Numbered from the stretch's first letter, positions 7,347 to 15,864 are shown. The stretch: 26,041 bases of DNA from an uncultured Clostridia bacterium (GCA_904501865.1 CAJGCF010000010.1:1-26041), one strand, 5' to 3'. Numbers and translations: made by a program. The notes: generated from the sequence alone by a model not told the origin.

Positions 7347-8770
7347 GGTGTGTCCTCCGTCAATTGCTTTTTGATGTATATTGTTATATTGATTTCAAAA
7401 TTGTTTTTGTCTGCCTTTGCTTTGTCTGCCACGGCGCATTTGGGAACGTATATTACGTCGCCTGCGGAGCAGATCAGGGGCAGTATGTCTCGGTGATCAA
7501 GCCAGAGCTTTTTATCGCACATCAGCTTTTTTATTTTTTTGCCAACTCCGCCATCGCGAATAATGTCCCCCGTTTGCCTGTTTCTTGCATACAGACAGTC
7601 AAGGGAAGAGTTTTTGATAAGCGCAGAGGCGTAAATCACGTAAAGCGCATCGCACATCTCTATAAGCTCCGCGGAATGAGCATTGTTGCATATAGCAACT
7701 GCAAAATCCGAGCCCTCTATAATATTGAACCCGGATTTGAGCTTTTGAGAGAAAAGAATTGGTTTCTTGATTGTTTGCTTAAGATCGTTTTCAAATATAA
7801 GCGTACCGTTTTTGATTGCGGCACGTTTTTTGTCGGGCAGCGAGATATAAGAATTCTCGCTACCGTCTTTCGCAAGACGTAAGATGTCTTCTACGTGCAC
7901 GTATTCAAGAGAGCGCTCGGAGATCTCGGCAAAGCTGAGAAGAACAACTCTTTTTGCGACTGCTATATGCAAGGAATTAAATTTTTGCAGGTTTATGCTC
8001 GTGCCGCTGCTCTGCAAGAATTTTTTAGCCTCTCCAAGAATGAAATCCGAGTCCTGCTCCGCGGCGATGGAAAGCCTACGCGCGTTTCTTTGCGGAGAGC
8101 CGAAGATCGAGGTGAGCTCGGGGATTATTTTGTGCCTTATTCTGTTGCGAGTGCAATCATTTTCAAGATTTGTGCTGTCGTTTACGAATTCTATGCCTTC
8201 GTCGGCACAGTAATTCAATATATCTGCCTTTGAAGCGGACAGGATAGGACGAACGATAATTCCGCCCTCTACCTGTGGAAATGGGCGAGCTTGAGGTATT
8301 CCGCAAATTCCTTCGATTCCACAACCTCTCGAAAGGTTGAATATCTGCGTTTCAAGATTGTCGTCGGCATTGTGAGCGGTAGCAAGTATTTTTATACTGT
8401 TTTGCTGCATTACCTTGGCGAAAAATCCGTATCTGGCATCTCTTGCCGCGGTTTCAATGCTTTTTCCCGTATCCAGAGCCATGGTTGGCACGTCAATACT
8501 TGCCACAAAAAGCTCAACGCCAAGCCGCGCGCAGACAGAGCGACAAAACGTCTCGTCCCTTTCGGCTTCGTTATTATAATGTTGTGTGCGTATATTGTGA
8601 TTGACGTGCGCGGCATATAACTTGAAGCCGAGCTTGTCTTTGTATCGGCACATAAGATGCAAAAGCGCAGATGAATCGGCGCCGCCCGACAAAGCAACAA
8701 GAACGGACGAACTTTCGGGAAGCTCCGCAAGCTCGTGCGGCTCCTTGAAGAATTTGATATTCTGTAACAT
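7343..8770 (-). CDS. tilS: tRNA(Ile)-lysidine synthase TilS
   Basis: Adds lysine to C34 of the CAU-anticodon tRNA-Ile, changing both its codon reading and its charging identity; it is essential in most bacteria. The N-terminal PP-loop ATP-pyrophosphatase motif SGGADSS is at about 28-34, followed by AAHVNHNIR and ATAHNADDNLETQ, which are characteristic of TilS. The C-terminal half is more divergent, as usual, and ends with the small TilS C domain (DGGVGKKIKKLMCDKK). I place the start at 8770, where GGAG lies 7 bases upstream. The frame is open for 15 more codons to 8815, but that part would read through a hairpin and looks non-coding (RRSHLCVCAPW). The resulting protein has 475 residues. The stop overlaps the hpt start. 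Confidence 0.95.
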   Translation of the reverse strand: MLQNIKFFKEPHELAELPESSSVLVALSGGADSSALLHLMCRYKDKLGFKLYAAHVNHNIRTQHYNNEAERDETFCRSVCARLGVELFVASIDVPTMALDTGKSIETAARDARYGFFAKVMQQNSIKILATAHNADDNLETQIFNLSRGCGIEGICGIPQARPFPQVEGGIIVRPILSASKADILNYCADEGIEFVNDSTNLENDCTRNRIRHKIIPELTSIFGSPQRNARRLSIAAEQDSDFILGEAKKFLQSSGTSINLQKFNSLHIAVAKRVVLLSFAEISERSLEYVHVEDILRLAKDGSENSYISLPDKKRAAIKNGTLIFENDLKQTIKKPILFSQKLKSGFNIIEGSDFAVAICNNAHSAELIEMCDALYVIYASALIKNSSLDCLYARNRQTGDIIRDGGVGKKIKKLMCDKKLWLDHRDILPLICSAGDVIYVPKCAVADKAKADKNNFEINITIYIKKQLTEDTP

Positions 8771-8783
8771 TTTAAATCTCCAG

Positions 8784-8811
8784 GGCGCACAAACGCAAAG
8801 GTGTGAGCGCC
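8784..8811 (-). promoter_or_regulatory. Hairpin between dnaB and tilS
   Basis: An inverted repeat with arms GGCGCACA and TGTG-A-GCGCC (one bulged base) lies in the 57-base gap between the dnaB stop and the tilS start, ending 13 bases before the tilS ATG. There is no T run after it, so it is not a standard terminator. It could be a processing or mRNA-stability site. Confidence 0.4.
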
Positions 8812-8827
8812 TCATAGATTAAGTTTA

Positions 8828-10186
8828 TTATTGGGGACTTTTTTCTTCGAGAGCGAGCTCTCTGAACTTGGTGTAGCGTCCCGTCCAACCTACCTTGACT
8901 GTATCTGTAGAGCCGTGGCGGTTCTTTGCTACGATGACCTCGGCTATATTCTGCTCGGTATCCGCACCGACGGAATCTCCGCCCTCGGCATTTTTGTAGT
9001 ATTCATCTCTGTAAAGGAATATTACTACGTCTGCGTCCTGCTCGATAGCACCGGAATCACGAAGGTCTGAAAGCATAGGCTTTTTGATCTGTCTGCCCTC
9101 GGGTCCTCTGGAGAGCTGAGCACAGCATATAACGGGAACGTTAAGCTCCTTTGCCATGATCTTCATGGCACGGGATATCTCTCCCACCTCCTGCGCGCGG
9201 TTGTCTATGCGGCGGTCGGATTGCATGAGCTGTAAATAGTCGATGACGACCAATCCAAGATTGTCTATACGGCGAAGCTTTGCCTTCATCTGAGTGACGG
9301 TAAGGCCCGAGGTGTCGTCTATAAGTATATCACAGCCCGAAAGGGAAGAAGCCGCCTGAGCTATGTGATCCCACTGCTCGGGCTTGAGCTCACCCGTTCT
9401 CAAGGCGTAGCTATCTACCAATGCCTCACTCGATATCACGCGGTTTACAAGCTGCTCCGCGGACATCTCGAGGGAGAAGATGCAGACCTTCTTTTTTGTC
9501 GCCTTTGCTACGTTGGTAGCGATGTTAAGACAGAATGAGGTTTTACCCATACCGGGGCGGGCTCCAACCAGAACCAAGTCGGAGTTACCCATGCCTGCAA
9601 GAACACGGTCAAGCGAGCGAAATCCCGTAGCCGTGCCCTGCGTGGAGGCGGGGTCTGTAACCATATCCTTGAGGTGTGCGTATACGTCGGTTATGACCTC
9701 GCGTATGTGTCTGAAGCTTCTGGATTCGCGTCCCTGGGTTATGGCATAAAGCCTATTTTGCGCGGATTCGAGAATATTTGTGACCTCGTCTTGCTCGGAG
9801 TACGCAAGATCTGATATTTCGTCAGTCATTTTAATGAGCTGACGAAGTATGCTTTTGTCCTTGACTATTTTTGCATAGTCCTTGACGTTGAGAGCGTTAG
9901 GAACGGTCTGAGCGATCACCTTAATGTAATCCTCGCCGCCCGATTTTGAATATATGCCTTTTCTGACCAGCTCATCAATAAGCGTTACCACGTCTATTTG
10001 GCTGTTTGTCAGGAAAAGTGCGTGCATAGCAAGATATATCTGCTTGTGCTCCTCAAGATAAAAATCCTCGGAGGAGATCATATCTGCCACGAGATTGATC
10101 GAAGAGGGGTCTATCAGGATAGAACCGAGCAGAGATTGCTCGGCGATCGCCGAAAACGGCAATTTTCTGATGATATCGTCCGCCAT
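8828..10186 (-). CDS. dnaB: Replicative DNA helicase DnaB (DnaC of Bacillus)
   Basis: Hexameric 5'-3' helicase that unwinds the replication fork and recruits primase. The 452-residue protein has the DnaB N-terminal domain (about 8-110), a linker, and a RecA-like ATPase with Walker A GARPGMGKTS (208-217), the segment FSLEMSAEQL (238-247) and Walker B VVIDYLQLM (313-321). QLSRGPEGR and DLRDSGAIEQDADVV follow as expected. No intein is present. It begins 6 bases after the rplI stop, and rplI-dnaB adjacency is conserved across Bacillota. The ribosome binding site AAGGGA overlaps the end of rplI. Confidence 0.98.
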   Translation of the reverse strand: MADDIIRKLPFSAIAEQSLLGSILIDPSSINLVADMISSEDFYLEEHKQIYLAMHALFLTNSQIDVVTLIDELVRKGIYSKSGGEDYIKVIAQTVPNALNVKDYAKIVKDKSILRQLIKMTDEISDLAYSEQDEVTNILESAQNRLYAITQGRESRSFRHIREVITDVYAHLKDMVTDPASTQGTATGFRSLDRVLAGMGNSDLVLVGARPGMGKTSFCLNIATNVAKATKKKVCIFSLEMSAEQLVNRVISSEALVDSYALRTGELKPEQWDHIAQAASSLSGCDILIDDTSGLTVTQMKAKLRRIDNLGLVVIDYLQLMQSDRRIDNRAQEVGEISRAMKIMAKELNVPVICCAQLSRGPEGRQIKKPMLSDLRDSGAIEQDADVVIFLYRDEYYKNAEGGDSVGADTEQNIAEVIVAKNRHGSTDTVKVGWTGRYTKFRELALEEKSPQ

Positions 10187-10192
10187 GATTTA

Positions 10193-10642
10193 TTATTTCC
10201 CTTCCGTTACACAGACTTTAAGCTTTGCGCTGACCTCGGGATATACCTTGACCTCGACCTCATAGGAGCCGAAGGCCTTGATGTTTTCGGATAATACTAA
10301 TTTTCTCTTGTCAATGTCGATTTTGTGCTGCTCTGCGAGCTTTTCGGCAATATCCTTTGACGTTACAGAGCCGTAAAGGCGTCCGTCACCACCTGCCGAC
10401 GCTCCTATTTTTACTGTCAACGTGCTGAGCTTTTCAGCCAGAGTCTTTGCGGCTGCCTTTTCTTCCCTCAGCTTAAACTGCCTAGACTCCTCTTTGCTTT
10501 TTGCCTCGGACATGACCTTTGCATCTGCCGCAACCGCCAATTTTTTAGGGAAAAGGAAGTTGCGCGCGTATCCGTCCGACACGTCTACTATCTGGTCTTT
10601 TTTGCCTTGACCCTTAACATCTGCCAAAAGTAATACTTTCAT
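10193..10642 (-). CDS. rplI: 50S ribosomal protein L9
   Basis: Binds 23S rRNA at the base of the L1 stalk and helps keep the reading frame. The 149-residue length is exactly typical. The N-terminal domain starts MKVLLLADVKGQGKKD and continues VSDGYARNFLFPKKLA, the L9 signature. A long charged connecting helix runs from about 50 to 75, followed by the C-terminal domain. GGAG lies about 8 bases before the ATG. It is flanked by gdpP (27-base gap) and dnaB. Confidence 0.98.
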   Translation of the reverse strand: MKVLLLADVKGQGKKDQIVDVSDGYARNFLFPKKLAVAADAKVMSEAKSKEESRQFKLREEKAAAKTLAEKLSTLTVKIGASAGGDGRLYGSVTSKDIAEKLAEQHKIDIDKRKLVLSENIKAFGSYEVEVKVYPEVSAKLKVCVTEGK

Positions 10643-10669
10643 GATTTTTTCTCCAATACAGTGTTTTGC

Positions 10670-12865
10670 TTATTTATCATTTGAGTTGTTATAATCGTAT
10701 TCAAAATAATCGTCAATAGCGTCTTTGAGCATCTCACACGCTTTGGTCAAGCTTTCGTTTCTTATTTGAGCGCCCGCAATATCAAAGTGACCGCCGCCCT
10801 TGAGTCTCTCAAGTATCAGCTGTACGTTGATCTCGCCCTTTGATCGTCCCGATATAGAGACGTTCTCGTCGATCTTTATAAGAGCAAACGATGCTTTGAC
10901 TCCCTTTATATTCAAAAGATTGTCGGCTACCTTGGATGCCACTACTCTGTCCTCGCTTGTTCCGGGGCGATCTATAGTCATCCAGGTTATTGCTATGCTA
11001 TCACGATATATTCGCGCTTTGGATTCGAATTCGCCCGTCAAAAGAAGCTCCTCAAGGCTTTCATTGAAAAATTCTCTGACTACTCCCGTATGCGCGCCTC
11101 TTGAATAGAGATAGTGCGCGGTTTCAAAGGTCTGAGCTCCCGCATTTCGTGTAAAGTTATGTGTATCCAGCATTATTCCGGAGAGAAGTACCTCTGCCTC
11201 TTCTTTGTGAAGGGAGTCGCTGAACCTGCTTTGCATCAGTATCTCCGCTACTATTTCACTTGCGGATGATTTGGTTGTCTGGACATATTGCAGGAACGGC
11301 TCGTAGGTCAGGGCCGCCGCAAGTCTATGGTGATCTAAGAGAGCTATATTATTCACCGTTTCCATAAGCTCGGGCGCTTGGTATATCAAAGGATTATTTA
11401 CATCACAGATGATAAGCACGGTGTCGGATGAGACGAGGTCCTTGGCAATAGCGCGCTCGATAAATATGTTTTCATATATACCGAGGGGACGTAGCTGTGA
11501 CATGCAGGTCTTGAAGCTATCGGACGATTTGTCTATAACTATGTTTACCTGAGGTCTCGAACCCGGCGCAACATTACTGTGCGCTTCTTCTATTACGGAA
11601 ACAGCAAATCTCGCCGCTCCGACACAAGCACCAACGGAGTCAAAATCAGGGTTGGCGTGTCCCATTATAAGAACGTTAGAGCATTGCCTTATCTTGTCCT
11701 CAAGGATCTGACCGCTTACTCTGGATACGATAGAGGTGTTATTCTCTACAGTCTTATGAGTTCCGCCGAAGAATATGTAGTCGGAGGACTCTCCCTTTTT
11801 GACTGCTATCTGTCCTCCACCTCTGCTTATTGCAATACTGAGAGCCCTGGAAGCGGCCTTTTCTTTTTCTTGGAATGAGCCATCGGTTGCCGCTATTCCC
11901 ATAGACAATGTGATAGGGAAGCTGTTGTCTCCTACCTTAAGATCCATTATTCTTTTTTGTATGTCGAAATCATTGCGCATTTGCTCATCAAGATTTTCCT
12001 TGGAGAAAACGGCAATGTATTTGTCGTTTGCATATTCTCTGACAAATCCGTTCATCAGCGCGATCCATTCTCGAATGATGTTTTCCGCCTCGGTAGATGC
12101 GGAACGGTAGTCAGCACGCACGTATTCGGTGAGCTCCTGAAGATTGTCGAGAACTATGTATGCCACTACGGCATTTTCGGATTCGAATTTTTCAGCAAGC
12201 GCCAGATAATTTTCCGTATCCTCAAAAACCACGAAGAAATAGTTTTCTCCCTGCGTTTTGAAAATATACGATATTACTTCATATCTTCTTCCGTTTGGCA
12301 GTCTGGATATGTGAACATCCGATGTCCTTGCGTTCTGAGGCATATCGTAGATGGTGTCTGAAACGTATACGTCTCTGTTTCTTGCCGAATTCGTGATATA
12401 TTTGATTGGCACAGAGCAGAATTCCGAGATGTCGATGCCGCTTACCGCGCTTTTAAATCCAAGCACGTCTTGAAGGGCTCCGTTTATTATTTTGACTTTT
12501 CCCTGAGGGTCTACTATAGCATAAGGAAGGTCGATCATATAACGGAACATATCATATATTTCCGTTTCCATTTGCTCGGCCTCAAGCCTTGCTCTTTTTG
12601 TTCTGCGAGATTTAAGAGAGTACAGCAAGCACAGGGTCCCCGCCGAAAACAGATAAAAGGGGAGAGACAAGGTCGATATGATGGATACGACGTGACGTGT
12701 TTCTTCCGATTTGGCAAACAGATTGAGGATTGCGCAAATGCCAATAAGCATAACGGCCTCAAGCGTACAGACTATCAAGGGGGAAACTGAATCTGACCAG
12801 AATCTTTCCGAGCGTCTCACCTGAGCCGAATTTTTATAGGCTGATGATTTTTGCTGGTTACTCAT
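10670..12865 (-). CDS. gdpP: Cyclic-di-AMP phosphodiesterase GdpP (DHH-DHHA1)
   Basis: Membrane-bound enzyme that hydrolyses c-di-AMP to pApA and so controls turgor, potassium uptake and cell-wall homeostasis. The 731-residue protein is somewhat longer than the usual ~650. The order is: a polar N-terminus, two membrane helices (about 29-50 and 59-83), a PAS-like domain (about 105-150), a degenerate GGDEF domain (about 230-365, with SRGGGQIAV in place of GGDEF), then the DHH domain with MGHANPDFDSVGA (401-413), CDVNNP (488-493) and DHHR (511-514), and DHHA1 with GGGHFDIAG (690-698). Catalytic Asp and His residues appear intact. The strong AAAGGAGA site is 5 bases before the ATG. It leads the operon and is preceded by a structured leader of nearly 400 bases. 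Confidence 0.96.
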   Translation of the reverse strand: MSNQQKSSAYKNSAQVRRSERFWSDSVSPLIVCTLEAVMLIGICAILNLFAKSEETRHVVSIISTLSLPFYLFSAGTLCLLYSLKSRRTKRARLEAEQMETEIYDMFRYMIDLPYAIVDPQGKVKIINGALQDVLGFKSAVSGIDISEFCSVPIKYITNSARNRDVYVSDTIYDMPQNARTSDVHISRLPNGRRYEVISYIFKTQGENYFFVVFEDTENYLALAEKFESENAVVAYIVLDNLQELTEYVRADYRSASTEAENIIREWIALMNGFVREYANDKYIAVFSKENLDEQMRNDFDIQKRIMDLKVGDNSFPITLSMGIAATDGSFQEKEKAASRALSIAISRGGGQIAVKKGESSDYIFFGGTHKTVENNTSIVSRVSGQILEDKIRQCSNVLIMGHANPDFDSVGACVGAARFAVSVIEEAHSNVAPGSRPQVNIVIDKSSDSFKTCMSQLRPLGIYENIFIERAIAKDLVSSDTVLIICDVNNPLIYQAPELMETVNNIALLDHHRLAAALTYEPFLQYVQTTKSSASEIVAEILMQSRFSDSLHKEEAEVLLSGIMLDTHNFTRNAGAQTFETAHYLYSRGAHTGVVREFFNESLEELLLTGEFESKARIYRDSIAITWMTIDRPGTSEDRVVASKVADNLLNIKGVKASFALIKIDENVSISGRSKGEINVQLILERLKGGGHFDIAGAQIRNESLTKACEMLKDAIDDYFEYDYNNSNDK

Positions 12866-12889
12866 AATTATCTCCTTTCCAATAGTATT

Positions 12890-13171
12890 CTATAGCCGAA
12901 AAGAATTGAACTCACACGGTTTTGTGTTGCAAATATCCCCGCCTGCCACAGATAAAATTCTCTCAACATCTTATGTTGCTTCGCATTTTCTCTTTTCATT
13001 TGCACAATATTTGCTCACTCAAAACTGTGTAGCACCCTTCGGCGTTGCAATTTTTGATAGATTTTGTCGAAGCGAGTTGCAGCAAGGTATGACCTTGCAA
13101 AACGAGATGCTGCGGAAGATGCAAAAATTACTCGCCGCAGGGAGTATGAGTTCAACTCTTTTCGGCTATAG
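12890..13171 (-). ncRNA. Structured leader RNA or hairpin-type inserted element upstream of gdpP
   Basis: The ends are 25-base inverted repeats (12890-12914 and 13147-13171, beginning CTATAGCCGAAAAGA) with one mismatch. Inside, two further arms form. One pairs 12915-12936 with 13007-13030 (GTTTTG/CAAAAC, GCAAATAT/ATATTTGC) and is capped by CAACAT-CTT-ATGTTG at 12964-12978. The other pairs 13035-13056 with 13122-13142 (CGGCG/CGCCG, AATTTTTG/CAAAAATT) and is capped by GCAAGGT-ATG-ACCTTGC at 13082-13098. This gives a three-way-junction shape. The minus strand is chosen because the gdpP promoter transcribes it. The element ends 11 bases before the gdpP ribosome binding site. I see no signature of RNase P RNA, tmRNA, SRP RNA or a T-box. 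It may equally be a MITE-like insertion with TA-rich ends. Confidence 0.55.
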
Positions 13172-13269
13172 CTTGCCTAGATAAATCAACGACCGCGGAT
13201 CGCGATCAATGATAGTGATACGAGAGTGATGCCCACAAAAGCAAAACTTTCCACGATAACTATTATGAT

Positions 13270-13298
13270 ATTATAACACATATCAGCATATTTGTAAA
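13270..13298 (-). promoter_or_regulatory. Sigma-A promoter for gdpP operon
   Basis: On the minus strand TTTACA (13293-13298) and TATAAT (13270-13275) are exactly 17 bases apart. Transcription would begin near 13263, giving a leader of about 400 bases before the gdpP ATG that includes the whole structured element. Confidence 0.65.
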
Positions 13299-13399
13299 TA
13301 ATATTTGCAAATTTTAAGTCGAGTTTTTTGAAAAAATCCTCATTTGAAATAAAAAAGACGAAAAAACTTATGTTTTTTATAAAAAATTCTAAAAAGCTA

Positions 13400-13428
13400 T
13401 TGCAATTTTGAAAAAAGTGTGTTATAAT
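13400..13428 (+). promoter_or_regulatory. Sigma-A promoter for rimP-nusA-infB operon
   Basis: TTGCAA (13400-13405) and TATAAT (13423-13428) are separated by 17 bases, preceded by an A/T-rich stretch. Transcription would begin near 13435, about 125 bases before the rimP ATG. Confidence 0.75.
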
Positions 13429-13453
13429 ACAATAGAATTAATAGTGTAAACTG

Positions 13454-13545
13454 GAGTGGATGTGAAAAATCCACTCTTAAATTTTGTATGGGCGTTGTCG
13501 TGAGACACATCGCTCATTGAGTGAGTGTCGGCAGTCCTGCCACTC
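13454..13545 (+). promoter_or_regulatory. rimP leader with three hairpins
   Basis: The rimP leader holds GAGTGGAT/ATCCACTC (13454-13476), a TGTC-GTGA-GACA stem with a GNRA-type tetraloop inside GCG/CGC (about 13492-13513), and GAGT...GGCAG/CTGCC-ACTC (13523-13545). The last stem ends 4 bases before the ribosome binding site. rimP-nusA operons are often autoregulated through their leaders, but no known family was matched. The first hairpin is followed by TTAAATTTTG rather than a clean T run, so attenuation is possible but not shown. Confidence 0.45.
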
Positions 13546-13560
13546 TTTAGGGAGGAAAGA

Positions 13561-14043
13561 ATGAAAAACAACTCAAGTAAGAATATCGCGTCTGTCGTAA
13601 GAGAGCTTATCTCTCCTATAGCGGCAGAGCTTGGCTACTACATCTGGGACGTTGAATTTGTCAAGGAGGGCGCCGATAAATATCTGCGTGTTACAATTGA
13701 CAACGAGGACGGAATAACTATTGAGGATTGCGAAAAGCTGCATCGCGCGATAGATCCCGTGCTTGATGAAGCGGATCCTATAAGTGAATCTTATGTTCTG
13801 GAGGTCTCCTCCCCGGGAATCGAGCGTGAGCTCAAATATCCCGAGCATATAGACGCGTGCGAGGGCTGGGACGTTGAAATCAAGCTTTATGCTCCAAAAA
13901 ATGGCTCAAAAATGTTCCGCGGAGTTCTTTGCGGATATGATGATGAGGGAAACATAGTTATCTCTGCGGGAGACGACAAGCTGGAATTCAAGCCCGACCA
14001 AGTGGCAAAGATATCCACCTATTTTGACTTTAGCAATTCGTGA
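13561..14043 (+). CDS. rimP: Ribosome maturation factor RimP
   Basis: Helps assemble the 30S subunit, acting before RimM on the head domain. The 160-residue protein has the two expected parts: an N-terminal alpha/beta domain ending at LEVSSPGIERELK, the family signature, and a C-terminal SH3-like barrel (GYDDEGNIVI...). Start at 13561 is fixed by GGGAGG 5-10 bases upstream. An upstream in-frame GTG at 13525 would lie inside the leader hairpin and is rejected. It is the first gene of the rimP-nusA-rnpM-L7Ae-infB operon, and nusA follows after 39 bases. Confidence 0.96.
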   Translation: MKNNSSKNIASVVRELISPIAAELGYYIWDVEFVKEGADKYLRVTIDNEDGITIEDCEKLHRAIDPVLDEADPISESYVLEVSSPGIERELKYPEHIDACEGWDVEIKLYAPKNGSKMFRGVLCGYDDEGNIVISAGDDKLEFKPDQVAKISTYFDFSNS

Positions 14044-14082
14044 TTCAAACAACTATACAGATCGAAAGGATATTTAAATCAA

Positions 14083-15123
14083 ATGAACACAGAGTTTTTT
14101 ACTGCGCTTGAGCTTCTTGAAAAGGAAAAGGGTATTCCCCAGGCTTATATGATGGAGAAGATCGAGGCTGCGCTCGTATCGGCATTCAAAAAGGAATACG
14201 GAAACAACACCAATGTAAGAGTGCACATCGACCCTGCCAAGAAGGATGTCAGAGTGTATCAGCAGAAGGAGGTCGTCGAGGTAGTAGAGGATCCCGGTAC
14301 ACAGATATCTCTTGAGGACGCAAAGGCTATAAGCAAGAGAAATACTCTTGGCAAGATAGTTGAATTTGAGGTTAAGACAAAGAATTTCCGTCGTCTTTCA
14401 GCGGGTGCGGCAAAATCCGTTATTATACAAGGCATTCGTGAGGGTGAGCACAAGGCTATGCAGGAGGCTTACGAGTCCAAGCGCGAGGAGATCATCACCG
14501 CTACGGTAGATAAGATAGACTATGAGACCGGAGCAGTAGTTCTCAATACGGGAACAGGCAGAGCGGTACTTCCAAGATCCGAGCAGATACCCGGAGAATA
14601 TTTCGAGGTTGGGGACAAGATCAAGGTGTTTATTCAGGAAGTCAACAAGGAGCTTCGCGGTCCTTTGGTCACACTCTCAAGAGTTCATCCCGGATTTGTT
14701 CGCCGTATGTTCGAGCTTGAGATACCCGAGATCACCGACGGAATAGTTTTAATCAAGGGCGTTTCAAGAGAAGCGGGCTCCAGAACAAAGATCTCCGTAT
14801 ATTCGAGAGACGAGAGCGTTGATGCCGTCGGCGCTTGTATCGGCTCACACGGAATGAGAATAGACAGTATCCTCAGAGAGCTCTGCGGAGAGAAGATAGA
14901 TATCGTAAAGTACAGCGAGTCTCCCGAGGAGTACGTTACCGCGGCTCTCGCTCCGGCGACGGTGCTCTCCGTTGAGATGGAGACCGAGAGATTCTGCAAG
15001 GTGACCGTGGCTCCCGATCAGCTTTCTCTTGCCATAGGTAAAGAGGGACAGAACGTTCGTCTTGCCGCAAGACTTACGGGAATCAAGATAGATATCAACG
15101 CAGAAGGACTCGTAAAAGGATAA
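14083..15123 (+). CDS. nusA: Transcription termination/antitermination factor NusA
   Basis: Binds RNA polymerase near the RNA exit channel and modulates pausing, termination and antitermination. The 346-residue protein is the short Bacillota form without the C-terminal acidic repeats of E. coli NusA. The N-terminal polymerase-binding domain (about 1-125) is followed by an S1 domain (about 135-200, including GRAVLPRSEQIPGE) and two KH domains. KH1 has DAVGACIGSHGMR and KH2 has IGKEGQNVRLAARL. The site GAAAGGAT stands about 12 bases before ATG. rnpM follows after 36 bases. Confidence 0.98.
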   Translation: MNTEFFTALELLEKEKGIPQAYMMEKIEAALVSAFKKEYGNNTNVRVHIDPAKKDVRVYQQKEVVEVVEDPGTQISLEDAKAISKRNTLGKIVEFEVKTKNFRRLSAGAAKSVIIQGIREGEHKAMQEAYESKREEIITATVDKIDYETGAVVLNTGTGRAVLPRSEQIPGEYFEVGDKIKVFIQEVNKELRGPLVTLSRVHPGFVRRMFELEIPEITDGIVLIKGVSREAGSRTKISVYSRDESVDAVGACIGSHGMRIDSILRELCGEKIDIVKYSESPEEYVTAALAPATVLSVEMETERFCKVTVAPDQLSLAIGKEGQNVRLAARLTGIKIDINAEGLVKG

Positions 15124-15159
15124 TAATTTAAAAAATAAACACGAAAAGGTGTTTTCATA

Positions 15160-15450
15160 ATGGAAAATAAAACTCAAAAGGTGAGAAAAATTCCTATGCG
15201 TCAATGTCTTGGCTGCAATCAGCACAGGCCTAAGCGCGAGATGATAAGAGTGGTACGCACTCCCGAGGGGGAGACTGTGCTTGATCTTGTCGGAAAAAAG
15301 TCGGGACGCGGAGCGTATATCTGCCCTGAAAAGACCTGCTTTGTTAAGGCGAGAAGGTCCAGAAGAATAGAGAGCCTGCTTGAATGCAGCATATCCGACG
15401 AGATGTACGATGAAATGGAAAAAATCATTTCAGAGCAAGGTCAATCCTGA
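15160..15450 (+). CDS. rnpM: RNase P modulator RnpM (YlxR)
   Basis: A small YlxR-family RNA-binding protein, 96 residues. The signature MRQCLGCNQHRPK with C16/C19 near the start and GRGAYIC later are both present. The family sits between nusA and infB in most Bacillota. Its Bacillus member has been reported to bind the RNase P RNA and reduce RNase P activity. Start at 15160 has AAAGGTG 8 bases upstream. The next gene begins 17 bases after the stop. Confidence 0.93.
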   Translation: MENKTQKVRKIPMRQCLGCNQHRPKREMIRVVRTPEGETVLDLVGKKSGRGAYICPEKTCFVKARRSRRIESLLECSISDEMYDEMEKIISEQGQS

Positions 15451-15467
15451 ATTTTACGGAGGCGAAT

Positions 15468-15818
15468 ATGACAGATGAAAAAAGCCTTCTTGGAGTCATA
15501 GGATTATGTCGCGGAGCGGGCAAGGCTGTCGTGGGAGTTCCCATGATATGCGAAGCATTGCGTCGCAGGGATAAAAAACTTTTATCAAAGGAAATATCAG
15601 GCGATAACGATGTGGATATAATAGTTATTGAGGCATCTGATACGTCTGAAAACACACACAAGAAAATAACCGATAAGTGCGCATATTACAAGGTAAAATG
15701 CGTGCGTATCAATTCGACCTGCGAGGCCTTGGGCAGAGCGGTCGGGAAGAGTGCGGTCGCCGCGGTAGCAATAGCGGATAAGAGCTTTTGCCGCGCCGTG
15801 ATCGCCAAGCTCTCTTGA
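15468..15818 (+). CDS. L7Ae/L30e/S12e-family RNA-binding protein (YlxQ-like)
   Basis: A 116-residue protein of the L7Ae superfamily, which recognises kink-turn RNA. The N-terminus LLGVIGLCRGAGKAVVGVPM is the YlxQ form of the L7Ae core, and IIVIEASDTSENTHKKI follows as the central strand-helix unit. Its position between rnpM and infB is the conserved YlxQ site. GGAGG lies 5 bases before the ATG. The C-terminal part (KSAVAAVAIADKSFCRAVIAKL) matches the family end. The RNA target is unknown; the Bacillus homologue binds kink-turns in vitro. Confidence 0.9.
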   Translation: MTDEKSLLGVIGLCRGAGKAVVGVPMICEALRRRDKKLLSKEISGDNDVDIIVIEASDTSENTHKKITDKCAYYKVKCVRINSTCEALGRAVGKSAVAAVAIADKSFCRAVIAKLS

Positions 15819-15864
15819 GAGCAATCAACATCGCAGTAAAACCGGAAAGGTATGGGTATAATTT

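Larger units (their letters stand above)
12866..13560. other. Divergent control region, gdpP / rimP (695 bases)
   Basis: Contents from left to right: gdpP ribosome binding site (12872-12878), a 282-base structured element (12890-13171), a unique stretch, the minus-strand gdpP promoter (13270-13298), an A/T-rich spacer, the plus-strand rimP promoter (13400-13428), and the rimP leader with three small hairpins up to the GGGAGG site (13550-13555). Short open frames inside the region, such as 12906-13184 on the plus strand, have no ribosome binding site and cross the inverted repeats, so I do not call a gene. Confidence 0.7.

Noticed and set aside
12906..13184. Plus-strand open frame of 92 codons inside the gdpP leader element
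   Set aside because: It crosses both arms of the inverted repeat, has no ribosome binding site, and its codons are dictated by hairpin sequence.
12866..13263. Possible RNase P RNA, tmRNA, SRP RNA, T-box or c-di-AMP (ydaO) riboswitch
   Set aside because: None of the conserved sequence blocks that I know for these families is present. The stretch GAAGGGTGCTAC only loosely resembles a T-box, and gdpP is not a T-box target.
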